This document shows positions 46,484 through 57,600 of a DNA stretch of 64,000 nt, piece by piece (the stretch's first letter is position 1; every line of letters starts with the position of its first letter). This stretch comes from Lycium barbarum (taxonomy: Eukaryota > Streptophyta > Magnoliopsida > Solanales > Solanaceae), in contig NC_083345.1 in NCBI RefSeq assembly GCF_019175385.1, positions 123,755,657-123,819,656 of the forward strand, given 5' to 3'. Both the position numbers and the translations under genes were made by a program. The notes beneath the pieces are model-generated. The model did no database searches and was not told the DNA's origin. It saw nothing but the letters and a program-made list of their open reading frames with translations.

Positions 46484-46858
46484 TACCAATTTAGTTTGAA
46501 CAAAAGCAAAACAAACCAAATAGAGATAAAATTAGACAGCACAACTCTCCTTTCGTCGTGTCCTCACCCAAATTCTTCGCTGCTCTCTAAGTTTCTCTCT
46601 GCTACATCAATGGCGGCTCCACTCACAGAAAATCTCAGCTACTGTTTGAGTTGACTTTAATTTATATTTGCAATATTTTTTAGGTTTTGAGTTTGATTTT
46701 TGTTGGTGCTTCTTACTGTTCTTCAAATTAGGGCAAATTACACGTCGGATTTTCATTGAGATCTGAAATAAATATAGAAATTGTAGATGTTTTCCATATG
46801 AATGTAGATAACTAAATTAGCCATTCTGATCTGGATTTTATGTGTTTGCTTTGAGAAT
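46484..46858. other. flank of the RTE LINE, no gene recognised
   Basis: Non-coding in appearance. TCTCTAAGTTTCTCTCTGCTACATCAATGGCG at about 46584 has a CT-rich leader followed by ATG GCG GCT, but the frame closes after about a dozen codons. The last 15 bp (46844-46858) are the left copy of the LINE target duplication. Confidence 0.45.
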
Positions 46859-46860
<2 letters not shown>

Positions 46861-46917
<57 letters not shown>

Positions 46918-46918
46918 C
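46861..46918 (-). repeat. (TTG)n tail of the RTE LINE
   Basis: About nineteen TTG units (AAC on the plus strand) form the 3' terminus produced by target-primed reverse transcription. Confidence 0.9.
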
Positions 46919-47299
46919 CCAGTGAAATCCCACATCGTAGGGTCTAGGGAGGGTAGAGTGTACGCAGACCTGACTCCTACCAAGGTAGGACGGCTGTTTC
47001 CGAAAGACCCCCGGCTCAATAAAAGCATAAAAAGAAGTCAGATACGGTTAGATAAGGTTAAGAGATTCGGATAAGAGATTTAAAGCGATATGAAAATGAA
47101 ATAATGCAAGCGACACAGATAATACAGGATAATCAGAGCACAGAAAATAACCGATAATAGCAGAAATCAGAGCAGATGACACAGGATAACCAAAGCACAG
47201 GAAATAACACATAATAACAGATAATAACAGAAATCAGAGCACAAGAAATTATATTGCAATAATGCGACTACTAATAAGAACAGATAACGAGACTATCTA

Positions 47300-50248
47300 C
47301 TAGCCTTCTACCCTAATTTGGGTCCTCCAAACCCTCCTATCTAAGGTCATGTCCTCGGTAAGCTGTAATTGCGCCATGTCGTGTCTAATTACCTCTCCCC
47401 AATACTTCTTCGGCCTACCCCTGCCTCTTCTGAAACCATCCATGGCCAACCTCTCACACCTCCGCACTGGGGCATCTGTATCTCTCCTCTTCACATGCCC
47501 AAACCATCTCAATCTCGCTTCTCGCATCTTGTCTTCCACCGAGGCCACCCCCACCTTATCCCGAATATCCTCATTCCTAATCCTGTCACTCCTGGTGGGG
47601 CCACACATCCATCTCAACATTCTCATCTCGGCAACTTTCATCTTTTGAACGTGAGAGATCTTAACTGGCCAACACTCCGCCCCATACAGCATAGTCGGTC
47701 TAACCACCACTTTGTAGAACTTGCCCTTAAGTTTTGGTGGCACCTTTTTGTCACATAGTACTCCAGAAGCAAGCCTCCATTTCATCCACCCTGGCCCAAT
47801 ACGATGTGTGACATCATCGTCAATCTCCCCGCTTCCTTGCACAATAGACCCAAGGTACTTGAAACTACTTTTCTTCTGGATGGCCTGGGTACCAAGCCTT
47901 ACTTCCAAGTCAGCCTCCTGAGTTGCTTCACTGAACTTACACTCCAAGTACTCTGTCTTGGTCCTACTCAGCGTAAACCCTTTAGACTCTAGAGTATGTC
48001 TCCAACACTCCAGCTTAGCGTTAACTCCGCTACGAGTCTCGTCAATCAGGACTATGTCGTCCGCGAAAAGCATACACCATGGCACCTCACCTTGAATTTG
48101 CCTTGTCAATCCATCCATCACCAAGGCAAATAAAAACGAACTAAGAGCTGATCCTTGATGCAACCCCATCACAACTGGAAAGTGCTCTGAGTCTCCTCCT
48201 ACTGTCCTCACCCTGGTTTTGGCTCCCTCATACATGTCCTTGATCACCCTAATGTACGCCACAGGTACACTTTTAGCCTCCAAGCATTTCCATAGGATCT
48301 GTCTTGGAACTTTGTCATAAGCCTTTTCTAGGTCGATGAATACCATGTGTAAGTCCCTCTTCCTCTCCCTATACTGCTCCACCAACCTTCTCATAAGATG
48401 GATGGCTTCTGTAGTTGAACGTCCCGGCATAAATCCGAACTGGTTTTCTGAAATAGACACACCTCTCCTCACCCTCATCTCCACCACCCTTTCCCACACT
48501 TTCATAGTATGGCTTAGCAGCTTGATACCTCTATAGTTGTTGCAACTCTGGATATCTCCCTTATTCTTGTATAGAGGGATCATTACACTCGCCCTCCATT
48601 CTTCGGGCATCAATGTCGTCTTAAAGATGACATTAAACAACCTAGTCAGCCACTCCAAACCTTCTAGGGCCGCGCTCTTCCAAAATTCCCCCGGAATCTC
48701 ATCAGGTCCGGTTGCTCTTCCCCTGCGCATCCTACGAACAGCACCCTTAACCTCGTCAACCTCAATACTCCTGCAATAGCCAAAGTCGCGACGCCTTTCT
48801 GTATGTTCTAAATCACCCAACACAATGTCTCTGTCCCCTTCTTCATTCAAGAGTTTGGAGAAGTATGACTGCCATCTCCGTCTAATGACAGTTTCCTCTA
48901 GCAATACTTTGCCATGCTCGTCCTTGATGCATTTTACTTGATCCACATCACGTGCCTTTCTCTCCCTTGCCTTAGTTAGCCTGAACAATTTCTGTTCCCC
49001 TCCTTTCTCTTCTAGGTCAGCATACATGCGTTCAAAAGCTGCCGTTTTTGCCGTCGAAACCGCCAACTTCGCCTCCTTTCTCGCCATCTTATAAAGTTCT
49101 GTATTCGTCCACTTCTCCACCTCATCCTTGATTTCTATCAACTTCGCATACGCCACCTTCTTTGCTTCCACCTTCCCTTGAACTTCTCCATTCCACCACC
49201 AGTCCCCTCGATGCTGACCACGACTACCTGTCGAGACCCCCAACACTTCCCTTTCTACCACCCTAATGCAATTAGCCGTCTTATCCCACATACTGGTCGC
49301 ATCCCCACTACTATCCCAGGCCCCCATATCCTTCAATTTCTCTCCCATCTCCAGGGCATTAATAGTGGTCAAACTCCCCCATCTGATCCTAGGTCGGTCC
49401 TCCACGACCCTCTTCTTCCTCGTCATCTTGATCGCTAAATCCATCACCGAGAGCTTATGTCGGGTTGTAACATATTCGCTCGGGATGACCTTACAATCCT
49501 TGCACAGACCTTTATCATCCTTCCTAAGGAGTAAAAAGTCAATTTGAGTCTTAGCCACCGAACTACGGAAGGTTACCAAGTGTTCCTCCTTCTTTGGGAA
49601 ACTCGAATTGGCTATCACCAATCCAAAAGCTCTTGCAAAATCCAAAAGTGAGACTCCTCCTCCATTCCTGTCCCCGAAGCCAAAGCCTCCATGCACATCA
49701 TCATAACCTCCCAAAATAGGTCCGATGTGTCCATTGAAATCACCTCCCACGAATAGCTTCTCAGTAGGCGGTATGCCTCCCACTAATTCATCCAAATCCT
49801 CTCAAAAGCGCCTCTTCTCCTCGTCGCCTAAGCCCGCTTGCGGCGCATATACACTAATAATGTTCAAAGTGAGTCCTTCAACAACCACCTTAATCGACAT
49901 CATCCTATCAGTGACTCTCCTAACCTCTACCACCTGATCCCTTAATTCACTATCTACTAAAATGCCCACCCCATTTCTATACTTCGACCTACCAGAGAAA
50001 TACAACTTATACCCGTCTACCTCCTTAGCTTTAGGACTTACCCATTTGGTCTCTTGGATACAAGCTATATTAATCTTCCTCTTCTGAAGAATCTTAACTA
50101 GCTCTATGGACTTCCCCGTTAACGTTCCAATGTTCCAAGATCCTACTCTCAACCTAGACGCTCCTTTAACCCACTTACCTCTCCTAACCCTCGCCCCCGT
50201 CCCTGAACGAGAACATGACCCTAGTCTACCATCACTAAGTAAAGCCAC
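47300..50248 (-). pseudogene. RTE endonuclease-reverse transcriptase ORF, one nonsense codon
   Basis: A single 983-codon frame starting MALLSDGRLGSC and interrupted only by TGA at 49802-49804 (codon 149, where a Trp codon TGG is expected in RRFWEDLDE). The N-terminal apurinic-type endonuclease shows [31 protein letters not shown] and a C-terminal [10 protein letters not shown], close to the catalytic S/T-x-H. The RT shows [59 protein letters not shown] and the active site FADDIVL. After RT come [28 protein letters not shown] and the basic GRGRPKK. In life the protein nicks DNA and copies its own RNA there. Read-through or an intact sister copy would restore mobility; as it stands this copy is probably not autonomous. 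Confidence 0.93.
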
Positions 50249-50860
50249 GAAAATGAGTATGAACTAATAAACTATTCAAAAGTCTAAAGTTAGCAAAATA
50301 TGTAACTACAAGTGTATGGACAAATAATGAATATGGCAACCGGAGGTACCAACTCCAGTTGAAATGAACCTGATCGCCGCAGGAAAACACTGTTCAACGT
50401 CCGAGTACTGTTCACTGTTCACTGTTCACTGCCGGAGTTACTGTTCACTGTTCACTGCCGGAATTATTTTCACAGAGTCCTGAAACAGGAGCAGAGAAGA
50501 GGGGGAACAAGAAAAGAAAAAGAAAAAAGAGAAAAGAGAAAAAAGGAGAGAGAGAGGGCTGGCCGGAAAATGGTGCCGGAAAAAGTCTCTGGCGATGACG
50601 CAGTTGTGTTCTAGCAGCGCCAAGAGCAGATAAAAAAGGGGAAATGGAGAAGAGAATGAGAAGAAGAAGAGAAGAAGAAGAAAAGGAAAGAAAGAAAGAG
50701 AAAAAAAGTAGATTTGGCCGGAAAAGAGGTCGGCGTTACCTGATCGCCGGAGTTACCTGGTCGCCGGACGCGGTCTGATCGCCGGATGTGGTGGCAGGTG
50801 GGGTGGGGGGAGGGAGATGTTACCGTTGATGGTGGAGGAGAGAGAAGAGAGAGAAAAGAA
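50249..50860 (-). other. 5' UTR of the RTE LINE with TGTTCAC repeats
   Basis: The leader holds a short array of TGTTCAC heptamers mixed with GCCGGAGT/GCCGGAAT (50397-50463) and long GA-rich runs on the plus strand (CT-rich on the minus strand). The array could serve in RNA structure or as the internal promoter. No ORF1 is present, as expected for RTE. Confidence 0.6.
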
Positions 50861-50875
50861 GTTTGCTTTGAGAAT

Positions 50876-51300
50876 GGATTGTGAAAATAAAAAAATAAAA
50901 AAATTCACCTTTGGCTGAAACTAAAGCACTATGAATACTAATAAAGTGAGCAACTCCCATTTGAGTGCAAGGTGTTTGATGAAATGACTGATAGAAAATT
51001 CAATAAAAGAAGACCACAGTAACACCAGGGGAAAACAAAGACCATGGCAATGGATTGGGGAAAAAATTCACCTTGCTGAAATGAAACCACTAATACTAAC
51101 AAATTGAGCATTAGCTTGTATTATCATTTAACTTTCTGAACTTTCTATTCCATAATCATATTCTTATCAGAAACCCTGCCACCACTGGGTTTTACCATAA
51201 GCACTGTCACCAAGGCTGTTTAGATAGAAACTAATGTCATTCTATAACTAGCTTTACTAATGGCAATTATCTTCTGAGTTTTGAACTGAAGAGACAGTTT
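50876..51300. other. intergenic, no gene recognised
   Basis: Two related stretches, 50885-50940 and 51055-51110, share AAAAAAATTCACCTT-GCTGAAA-T-AAACCAC and TACTAA-AAA-TGAGC, a small local duplication. Nothing else is recognised. Confidence 0.45.
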
Positions 51301-51546
51301 TTGCGCCCTTCTTTCATAAAAACAGGACATATGCCACTCGAGGAAAATAAATGCTCAGGGCGTTGCGAGGTTATAGGGCGAACGATCGTAGAACAAGTGA
51401 GAGCTGAAACTGTGCAATGTTCACAAATGCAGGAAATGTTGCAGCAAGTTAGAGGGGAAATGAAAGAACTACAGGCTTCTCGCCAAGAATATCGCATTGA
51501 GGGGGAGCAGAAGATCAGAACTAAACCAGCCACTAAGTTCTGGTGA
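51301..51546 (+). pseudogene. coiled-coil protein gene fragment
   Basis: The frame encodes VEQVRAETVQCSQMQEMLQQ and VRGEMKELQASRQEY, a heptad-rich coiled coil. It resembles the middle of plant myosin/USO1-like coiled-coil proteins as I recall them, though I cannot name the gene. It opens and closes without a normal start context and is only 81 codons, so I read it as one exon of a larger gene stranded here. Confidence 0.45.
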
Positions 51547-51589
51547 TGTTTTCCGATCGATCAAGCAATGCGGAGGAGGGATACGAGCG

Positions 51590-51790
51590 TATAGTTGAGT
51601 CCCAAAGGCCATGGGAAGAGCCACCTTCGGCGAAGGGTAGTCAGGTGCACACCCGTCGTTGAAAAATTACGCGGTGTACATAGGTTAAATGTTAGCTACT
51701 ATGAGTATATATTTAATTTTGCACACCCTTAACACAAGTGAGAAGAAAATTTGCACACCCTTTACCAAATTCCTGGCTCCGCCACTGCCA
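51590..51790. other. unassigned repeat-like stretch
   Basis: GGTGCACACCCGTCGTTGAA, a partial restatement (TTTGCACACCCTT) and the end CTGGCTCCGCCACTGCC look like an interspersed repeat common in Solanaceae non-coding DNA. I cannot assign it to a transposon class. Confidence 0.3.
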
Positions 51791-51985
51791 AAGGCTCTAT
51801 GGCAAGTATGATAGTGATGCAGAAGGCACCACCGGTGGTGCTGTCGAGAATGGCGTTGCTTTGGAGAAGAAGACTAAGCCAGCGACCGCTTGACGCACTT
51901 GGTTCCTCTCTGATCCTGTACAGCACCAAAGAGCTTCAAAGGGATCCAAAAAGTGGTTCAACGAGTACCTTCAAAATCTGAGGTA
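51791..51985 (+). pseudogene. unidentified gene fragment (acidic C-terminus-like)
   Basis: One frame reads LYGKYDSDAEGTTGGAVENG then VALEKKTKPATA and a stop at about 51890, looking like a protein C-terminus. After it, a second frame reads SKKWFNEYLQNLR up to a GTAATACC that could be a splice donor. I do not recognise either. GC content is above the local average, as in exons. Confidence 0.3.
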
Positions 51986-52058
51986 ATACCATTCACTTTT
52001 GGAATTTTGAACAGACATTTGATGCTATAAAGACTGAACTTTTTTCTTGAGTTATGAC

Positions 52059-52345
52059 TATTGGCGGTTAAACAACAAGAAACTAACTGGTTCAATTCCA
52101 AGGGAACTCACGACCCTCCCAACATTAAAGTATTGTAAGTTCTGTTTCGAGTTCATGCTTGCTGTCTTCATATTTACCAAGAAACAGAAAAAACAATCAA
52201 CGAATATGGTGTCGGTTTCTGCTTGAGTGATTCTTTTTCAGTATTACTGCAGTGATGTTTCTAACAATGATCTTTGGGGAACAATCCATGTTGATGGGCC
52301 CTTTGGAAGTTTTCCTATGGAAGGGTTTTCTTTGTCTTTCAATAT
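52059..52345 (+). pseudogene. LRR1-type (SERK-ectodomain-like) LRR protein gene fragment
   Basis: 52065-52132 reads LNNKKLTGSIPRELTTLPTL and is followed by a donor-like GTAAGTTC. After about 100 bp, 52248-52325 reads DVSNNDLWGTIHVDGPFGSF then PMEGF. In intact small LRR proteins of the LRR1 type these join as LTTLPTLKVFDVSNNDLCGTIPVDGPF. The upstream exons and the C-terminal GPELKGLVPYD block are missing, and several residues are altered (the Cys of NDLCGTI is Trp). It is unrelated to the receptor-kinase cluster and lies on the other strand. Confidence 0.6.
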
Positions 52346-53084
52346 CAGAAATGCACTATATAATCTGTGGATATGAAACTGGTTCCTGTTAATTCTTTAC
52401 AGAACTTGCGGGTTGTTTCCACAAGCAATGTAGATAGTACTAAGATTTTGACAAAGAACTTTAACTGAGGGATGGGTTGGAGATTCATAAGCTTAAAAAG
52501 TGTTGCCCTCACACTATCGCGATCGTCATGGCTTAAATCTGCTTCGTTTCTTTGTGCCTTAAATCAGTCTGTTCATGGGTGCAGGTTGTCAGAATGTATT
52601 TCTAGAATAGTACTCTGCAGATAGAAGTTGTGGATCCACTATCAGAAGAATCTAGTGGAGACAAACTGAGTTCTTCTGCTTTGAGAAATTTTGAAGCCGA
52701 GAAGCTCAAAAACTAAAATCCAGACAGTTAGATTTAGTTGGAGTTCTTATGCAATCAAAGTTGTTTATTCTGCTTTTCATATTTCAAATTGCTGATTCTG
52801 GATTCATGAAAGGTACAAGTTCTGTGCGACACAAATGTGAAGTATCGGAGTAACAATTTCTTTAAGATAGTACAGTAAAATCTTGTAAAGCTGTAAACGC
52901 TCAATAAAACATGCAGAGGTTCAAGTTTGATAGTTCTTGTGATTTTGTTTTTTTATGTTATAAAATAATGTTTGGTTAAATACGTCGAATAAGATGAATT
53001 TATGGCCGAGAAACAAGTCTTCTTTAGTAGCATATTGAATTGTTACCCGCAATAACAAAAGCTGCAAAATATGTTGGATAAAAC
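52346..53084. other. non-coding, perhaps 3' remains of the LRR1 fragment
   Basis: No open frame of note. The composition is less AT-rich than average until about 52700, which could be 3' UTR carried along with the gene fragment. Confidence 0.35.
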
Positions 53085-53323
53085 ATTTCTAAGGTTGCTT
53101 TTAGTGGCTATAGTAATTGCCGCTAATAAATGCCACTAAAAGCAATTGTTTTTAGCGGCAATAATATGGGTCTTTACCAGCATTCAGAATAAAAGCCACT
53201 AGAGGCTTTAGCGACACTGGATTGCATGACATTTAATCAATTGCCGGTAAATGTTTTAGCTGCACTAAATATTGCCGCTAAAAGGGAAATTAATTGCCAT
53301 TAAAAACCTCTTTTGGTGTAGTG
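53085..53323 (-). mobile_element. CACTA transposon end fragment
   Basis: Read on the minus strand the fragment starts CACTACACCAAAAGAGG, the CACTA terminal motif. It is followed by repeated subterminal blocks of the TTTAGCGGCAAT type in both orientations, as in En/Spm-like elements. The other terminus is absent and there is no transposase. Confidence 0.6.
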
Positions 53324-53493
53324 GATCAACTCTAACCTGGTTGTCCATTGTTAACGCATCATTTGTATCCAATTTATAATAACCCAAAGGTGGTGTATTC
53401 CACTGCACAGAAACAGAAATTGTGACACTTATTACGTACTAAACTCTGAATTGGGTAACTTTATTTTAACTTTTGCACAATCCACAAAACAGT

Positions 53494-53659
53494 AACAACT
53501 CAATGAGATTGCTCACTTCTTTCGGTATTTCACCTGTCAATATGTGTATGTAGAAATGATTAAGGAATAGCACATAAGCTAGTGCAATATACCTGTAAGC
53601 ATATTTTCATCAAGTAGTAGAAACTGCAATTTGGTCAAGTTGCCAACCTCCACTGGCAA
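53494..53659 (-). pseudogene. LRR receptor kinase fragment (exon 2/3 junction)
   Basis: The stretch matches RLK-D from the start of exon 3 (EIPKEVSNLIE-like) through a shortened intron 2 to the end of exon 2 (VEVGNLTKLQFLLLDENMLT). Both splice sites remain visible. Both ends are abrupt; the right one abuts a LINE fragment at 53660. Confidence 0.75.
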
Positions 53660-54217
53660 GATAGACTGATTAGTTGGGGAATGCCACTTAGCCCATTATG
53701 TGCACTGTGTGGTATGGAAATTGAAAATATAGACCATATGTTCTTCAAGTGCTCCATATCAGCTTATGTATAGGAGAAAATGTTGGTCTGGTAAGGTATT
53801 AATAGGAGTGCATTGCCTTGGAAGGATGAACTACTATATTGTGAATCTGGTTTTAATGGGAAGTGATGCATTGCTACAATATATAGAATGACTCTTGCAG
53901 CTGCTATATATGAACTATGGATAGAAAGGAATCATAGATCATTCCAAAGCCAAAGGAGAACTGGAGATATTATTGTCAAGAAAATAATACAAGAAGTGCT
54001 TGTGAGAGGTAATTTGCATGCTGGACTGAAGCAGTGTGTGGTCAGCTGCAATACTTATCCTGTCTAGCTGAGTATGAATAGGAAGAATAGTGGTAGAGTA
54101 GACAGTCACCAGTTAAGGCTTGTCCTAATGGTGTAAGACAGTTTTGTGTTTTGATTATGTTTTTTTCTCTTTTCTCTTGTGTTGTACATTGACACTTTTG
54201 GTAATAAAATTTGAATA
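53660..54217 (+). mobile_element. LINE 3' fragment
   Basis: The plus strand reads WGMPLSPLCALCGMEIENID then HMFFKCSISAYV, the zinc-binding end of L1-type plant LINE RT (C-x2-C-x-H-x-C). A further block follows, ALPWKDELL and AAAIYELWIERNHRSFQ. It ends near TTTTGGTAATAAAATTTGA, a typical LINE 3' end. One or two frameshifts break it. Confidence 0.7.
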
Positions 54218-54399
54218 GTCACCACAAAAAACCTGTAGAGATTTTGAACAAATATTTTGATACTTTAGTACACTATATATGATAAAGAATATTATATATG
54301 AATATATATTTTCATCATTAAAAGATTTTCCTTCATTATACAAAGTGTGATTAAGCTTAAGATTTGGCAATTAAAATTGAAAAATTAGATTTTATTGAT

Positions 54400-54525
54400 C
54401 TTTCTTGCCTATAACAACGAAATGTTATTTAAATGTCAATGCTGTTGTAGGTGTATAATAGTCATTCGCTATAGCAGTCAAAAAATTTCGGACCCAATAA
54501 TGCTGTTATAGAGAGGTTTGACTGT
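54400..54525. mobile_element. MITE-like fragment
   Basis: CTATAACAACGAAATGTTAT at the left, and CTATAGCAG, AATGCTGTTATAGAGAGG and TTTGACTGTA at the right, form a partly self-complementary tract of a recurring plant MITE type. The ends and target duplication are unclear. Confidence 0.35.
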
Positions 54526-54649
54526 ACATGCCATTAATTCTCTATGTTACGAAATACACAAAACTATAGCCTATTTGAAGCTAAATATTATTGCAAACAT
54601 TTGTTACACATGAGATGATTTGGAAGCAAAGTTTCTAATAGGAACTTGC

Positions 54650-57600
54650 TCAACATGCAAGAAGTTGAATCTGGATCATCTTTAACCTCGCTACAACATC
54701 TTTCATGTCGATCCTTCCTCTAGGAGATTCAACACAACAATCCAATGCCACATTCATGGTGGATACCACACAATCTAACTTTCTCTCTAAGTAATTATCC
54801 CGTGGCGTTATTAAGTTGGCGTCGACAACTTCCGTTACTGAATGTGGGAGTGAATTTCTCACCCATTGCTTCAAGCTAAGAGCTCCATCAAACATTTCAT
54901 CACTAGGCTTTGTCCTTGTAAATGTTTCCATCAACATAATCCCATAACTATAAACATCGTATTTTGTTGACACCAATCCCTCCAGTCCATATTCTACGAT
55001 TAGTTAATTCTTAAATTCAGCATTGCTAGTTGAAAATAGTTAAGAGAAATATTCAAAAGCAATTACGAAATTACTTACCTGGTGCAATATAACCCAATGT
55101 TGCTAAAGTTTTAGTGTACGAAGCACTCTTATCTTCAGAAAGCAGTTTTGAAATGCCAAAGTCACTTAGGTGGGCAACCATGTCCTCATCCAACAAGACG
55201 TTACTAGGCTTCAAATCACAGTGAATCACAAGCAATGGAAAACCATGGTGGAGATATTCCAACGCACACGCCACATCTATCATTATACTCAGCCTATGCT
55301 TGATGTCTAAGAAGTAGTTGTGCGAGTACAACCACTTATCGAGGCTCCCATTAGGCATGTACTGGAGTACTAAAGCCTTAAATTCAAGGTTGGAACAACT
55401 AGTGATGACCTTGGTAAGATTCCTATGGCGAAGGTTGCGCAAAACTTGGCATTCTGTATCAAAGCTCCTAAAAGCTGCTTGCAATTGGAGATTGAACACT
55501 TTAGCTGCAATAAGAGTCCCATCTCTGAGGATGCCTTTGTAAACAGAGCCAAAACTCCCTGAACCAATCAAATTGCTCTCGCTGAGTGAATTAGTTGCTT
55601 GGAGTAATTCATAGTATGAAATTCTTCCTCTTGTTGAGACGACATAAGATGAATCAAATGTTTGTCGAGGATCATTTCTTTTACCTCTTATAAACCTTAT
55701 CCATACAAGCACAAAAACGATAGGAACTAATAGAACAAGTGCAATTCCAGCCAGTAGAAATATAACAAGTACTTTTCTCCTTTTGGATCTATGCTTTGAA
55801 GTACTATTGTGGCATGATGGAACATGAAATCTTGGAGAACCACACAATTCTTCATTGGAAATGAAAGATTGACCAGAGAGGTTCTTGAAAGGACCGTCGG
55901 ATGGGATTTCACCAACCAACTTATTGAAAGAGACGTTGAAATACTTGAGATTTAGAAGCTTCTCCAAAGACTTTGGAATTGATCCTGAAACATTATTATG
56001 AGAAAGATCTAGAAATTCCAAAGCTGACATGCTGCTCATTGAGCCAGGTATTGATCCTTGCAATTTGTTGTCTCTCAAAGAAAGTTGTATTAGATTTTGC
56101 AAGCCACCAATTTCTCTAGGAATTCCATTTGAGAGTGTATTCATTGATAGATTCAAATATATTGCAGCCTTTAGGTTTCCAATTTCTTGAGGTAAAGAGC
56201 CATCCAAGTTGTTTGAGGATAAGTCTAGCTTCAAGAGATTTTTGAGGTTTCCTAAGCTTGCTGGTATGTTTGAATGCAATTTGTTAAAACCTAGAAATAT
56301 CTCCTGAAGGGAAGTTAAGTTCCCCAAACAATTAGGAAGAGACCCTGAAAGTTGATTTTCGGTCAAGTGTAAATAGCCCAAGTTCTGCAATTTACATAAA
56401 TCGTCTCCAATAAATCCAGAGAGCTTGTTATGACTCAAGTTAAAGAGCTGAAGGAATCTCAAGTTGCTAATTGTTGTGGGAATTGATCCAATTAAATCAT
56501 TTCCAGAAAGATCGAGGTCTATTAGGCTGCTTAAGTTCCCAATTTCTCTTGGTATCTCCCCTTTAATTATGCAATTAGAAGCTTTGAAGTGTAGAAGAGA
56601 AGTACCAGAAAGGTTTCCTAAGGAGATTGGAAGCACACCATTTAGAGGATTCCCAGATAATTGAAGTGATTTTAAATCTCTCCAATTTGACAAGGAAGTC
56701 AAGAAGCTTAACGTAGTGTCGCTTATTAAATAGTTTCCATCCAAGAATAGGTACTTTAGATGAGTCAAATATCCAAGAGAGTTGGAAATCAAACCGGTGA
56801 GTCTATTATTACCAAGGTCTAGATAAATGAGTTTGGAACAGTTGGACAAAGAATGAGGTATAGTCCCAAAAAGATGCATGCTACTTAGAAAAAGACCTTC
56901 AATGTTGGGTAACATAGAACCTATGTTTAATGGGAGGGTTCCTGTCAGATTATTCCCTAAAAGTTCAATCACTCTCATCCCTGTTATGTTGAAGATCTCC
57001 ATGGGAAGTGAATCAACAAATTTGTTCAAACCCAAATTAATTTTAACCAAATCAATGAGATTGCTCACGCCTTTCGGTATTTCACCTGCAAAAGTATGTA
57101 TGTAGAAATAACTAAGAAACGGCTAGTAATTATTTTACTTTGTTAGTTCACTCATAGCAAGCTAGCTCCAATAACTTAAATTTCCCCACCCCTGGTCACT
57201 ATGGACGTACCTGTTAGCATATTATCCGTAAGAAATAGAGTCTGCAATTTGGTCAAGTTGCCAACCTCCCCTGGCAAGGGTCCAAAGAGATTGTTCTCTG
57301 CCAGAATCAAACTTTGCAGTGATGAGATATTGAATATGGAGAGTGGGATACGACCGGTAAGCTGGTTACTCTGTATCGATAAATGCACCAAATTACCATG
57401 AATCCCGATTTCTTGTGGAATTGTCCCTGCCAAAAATATAAAATATAATTTGTGCGTAATGGAATTTTTTTCAGGAAGAAGTTATTTAAAAGAAAATCTA
57501 TCATTCAACGCCACACCTTCGAAATGGTTAAATCCGAGCTGAATTTTCTGCAAATTACTTAAATGCCAAATTTCACTAAGTATGGGTCCGTCAAACTCGT

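Larger units (their letters stand above)
46859..50860 (-). mobile_element. full-length RTE-clade LINE, 4.0 kb
   Basis: The element is bounded by a perfect 15-bp target duplication GTTTGCTTTGAGAAT (46844-46858 and 50861-50875). On the minus strand it has a 612-bp 5' UTR, one long frame with endonuclease and RT, and a 3' UTR ending CCCAGTG then (TTG)n at 46861-46918. The (TTG)n tail and lack of poly-A are typical of plant RTE elements. The intact flanking duplication and a frame with only one stop mean it inserted recently. A 42-bp 3' scrap of the same family is at 8272-8313. Confidence 0.93.

Noticed and set aside
46611..46660. Possible host gene start ATGGCGGCTCC after a CT-rich leader
   Set aside because: The frame closes after about a dozen codons and no exon with recognisable homology follows before the LINE.
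47349..49937. Several open frames of 60-130 codons on the plus strand
   Set aside because: They are antisense shadows of the RTE endonuclease-RT frame, in frames forced open by its codon use, with no domain of their own.
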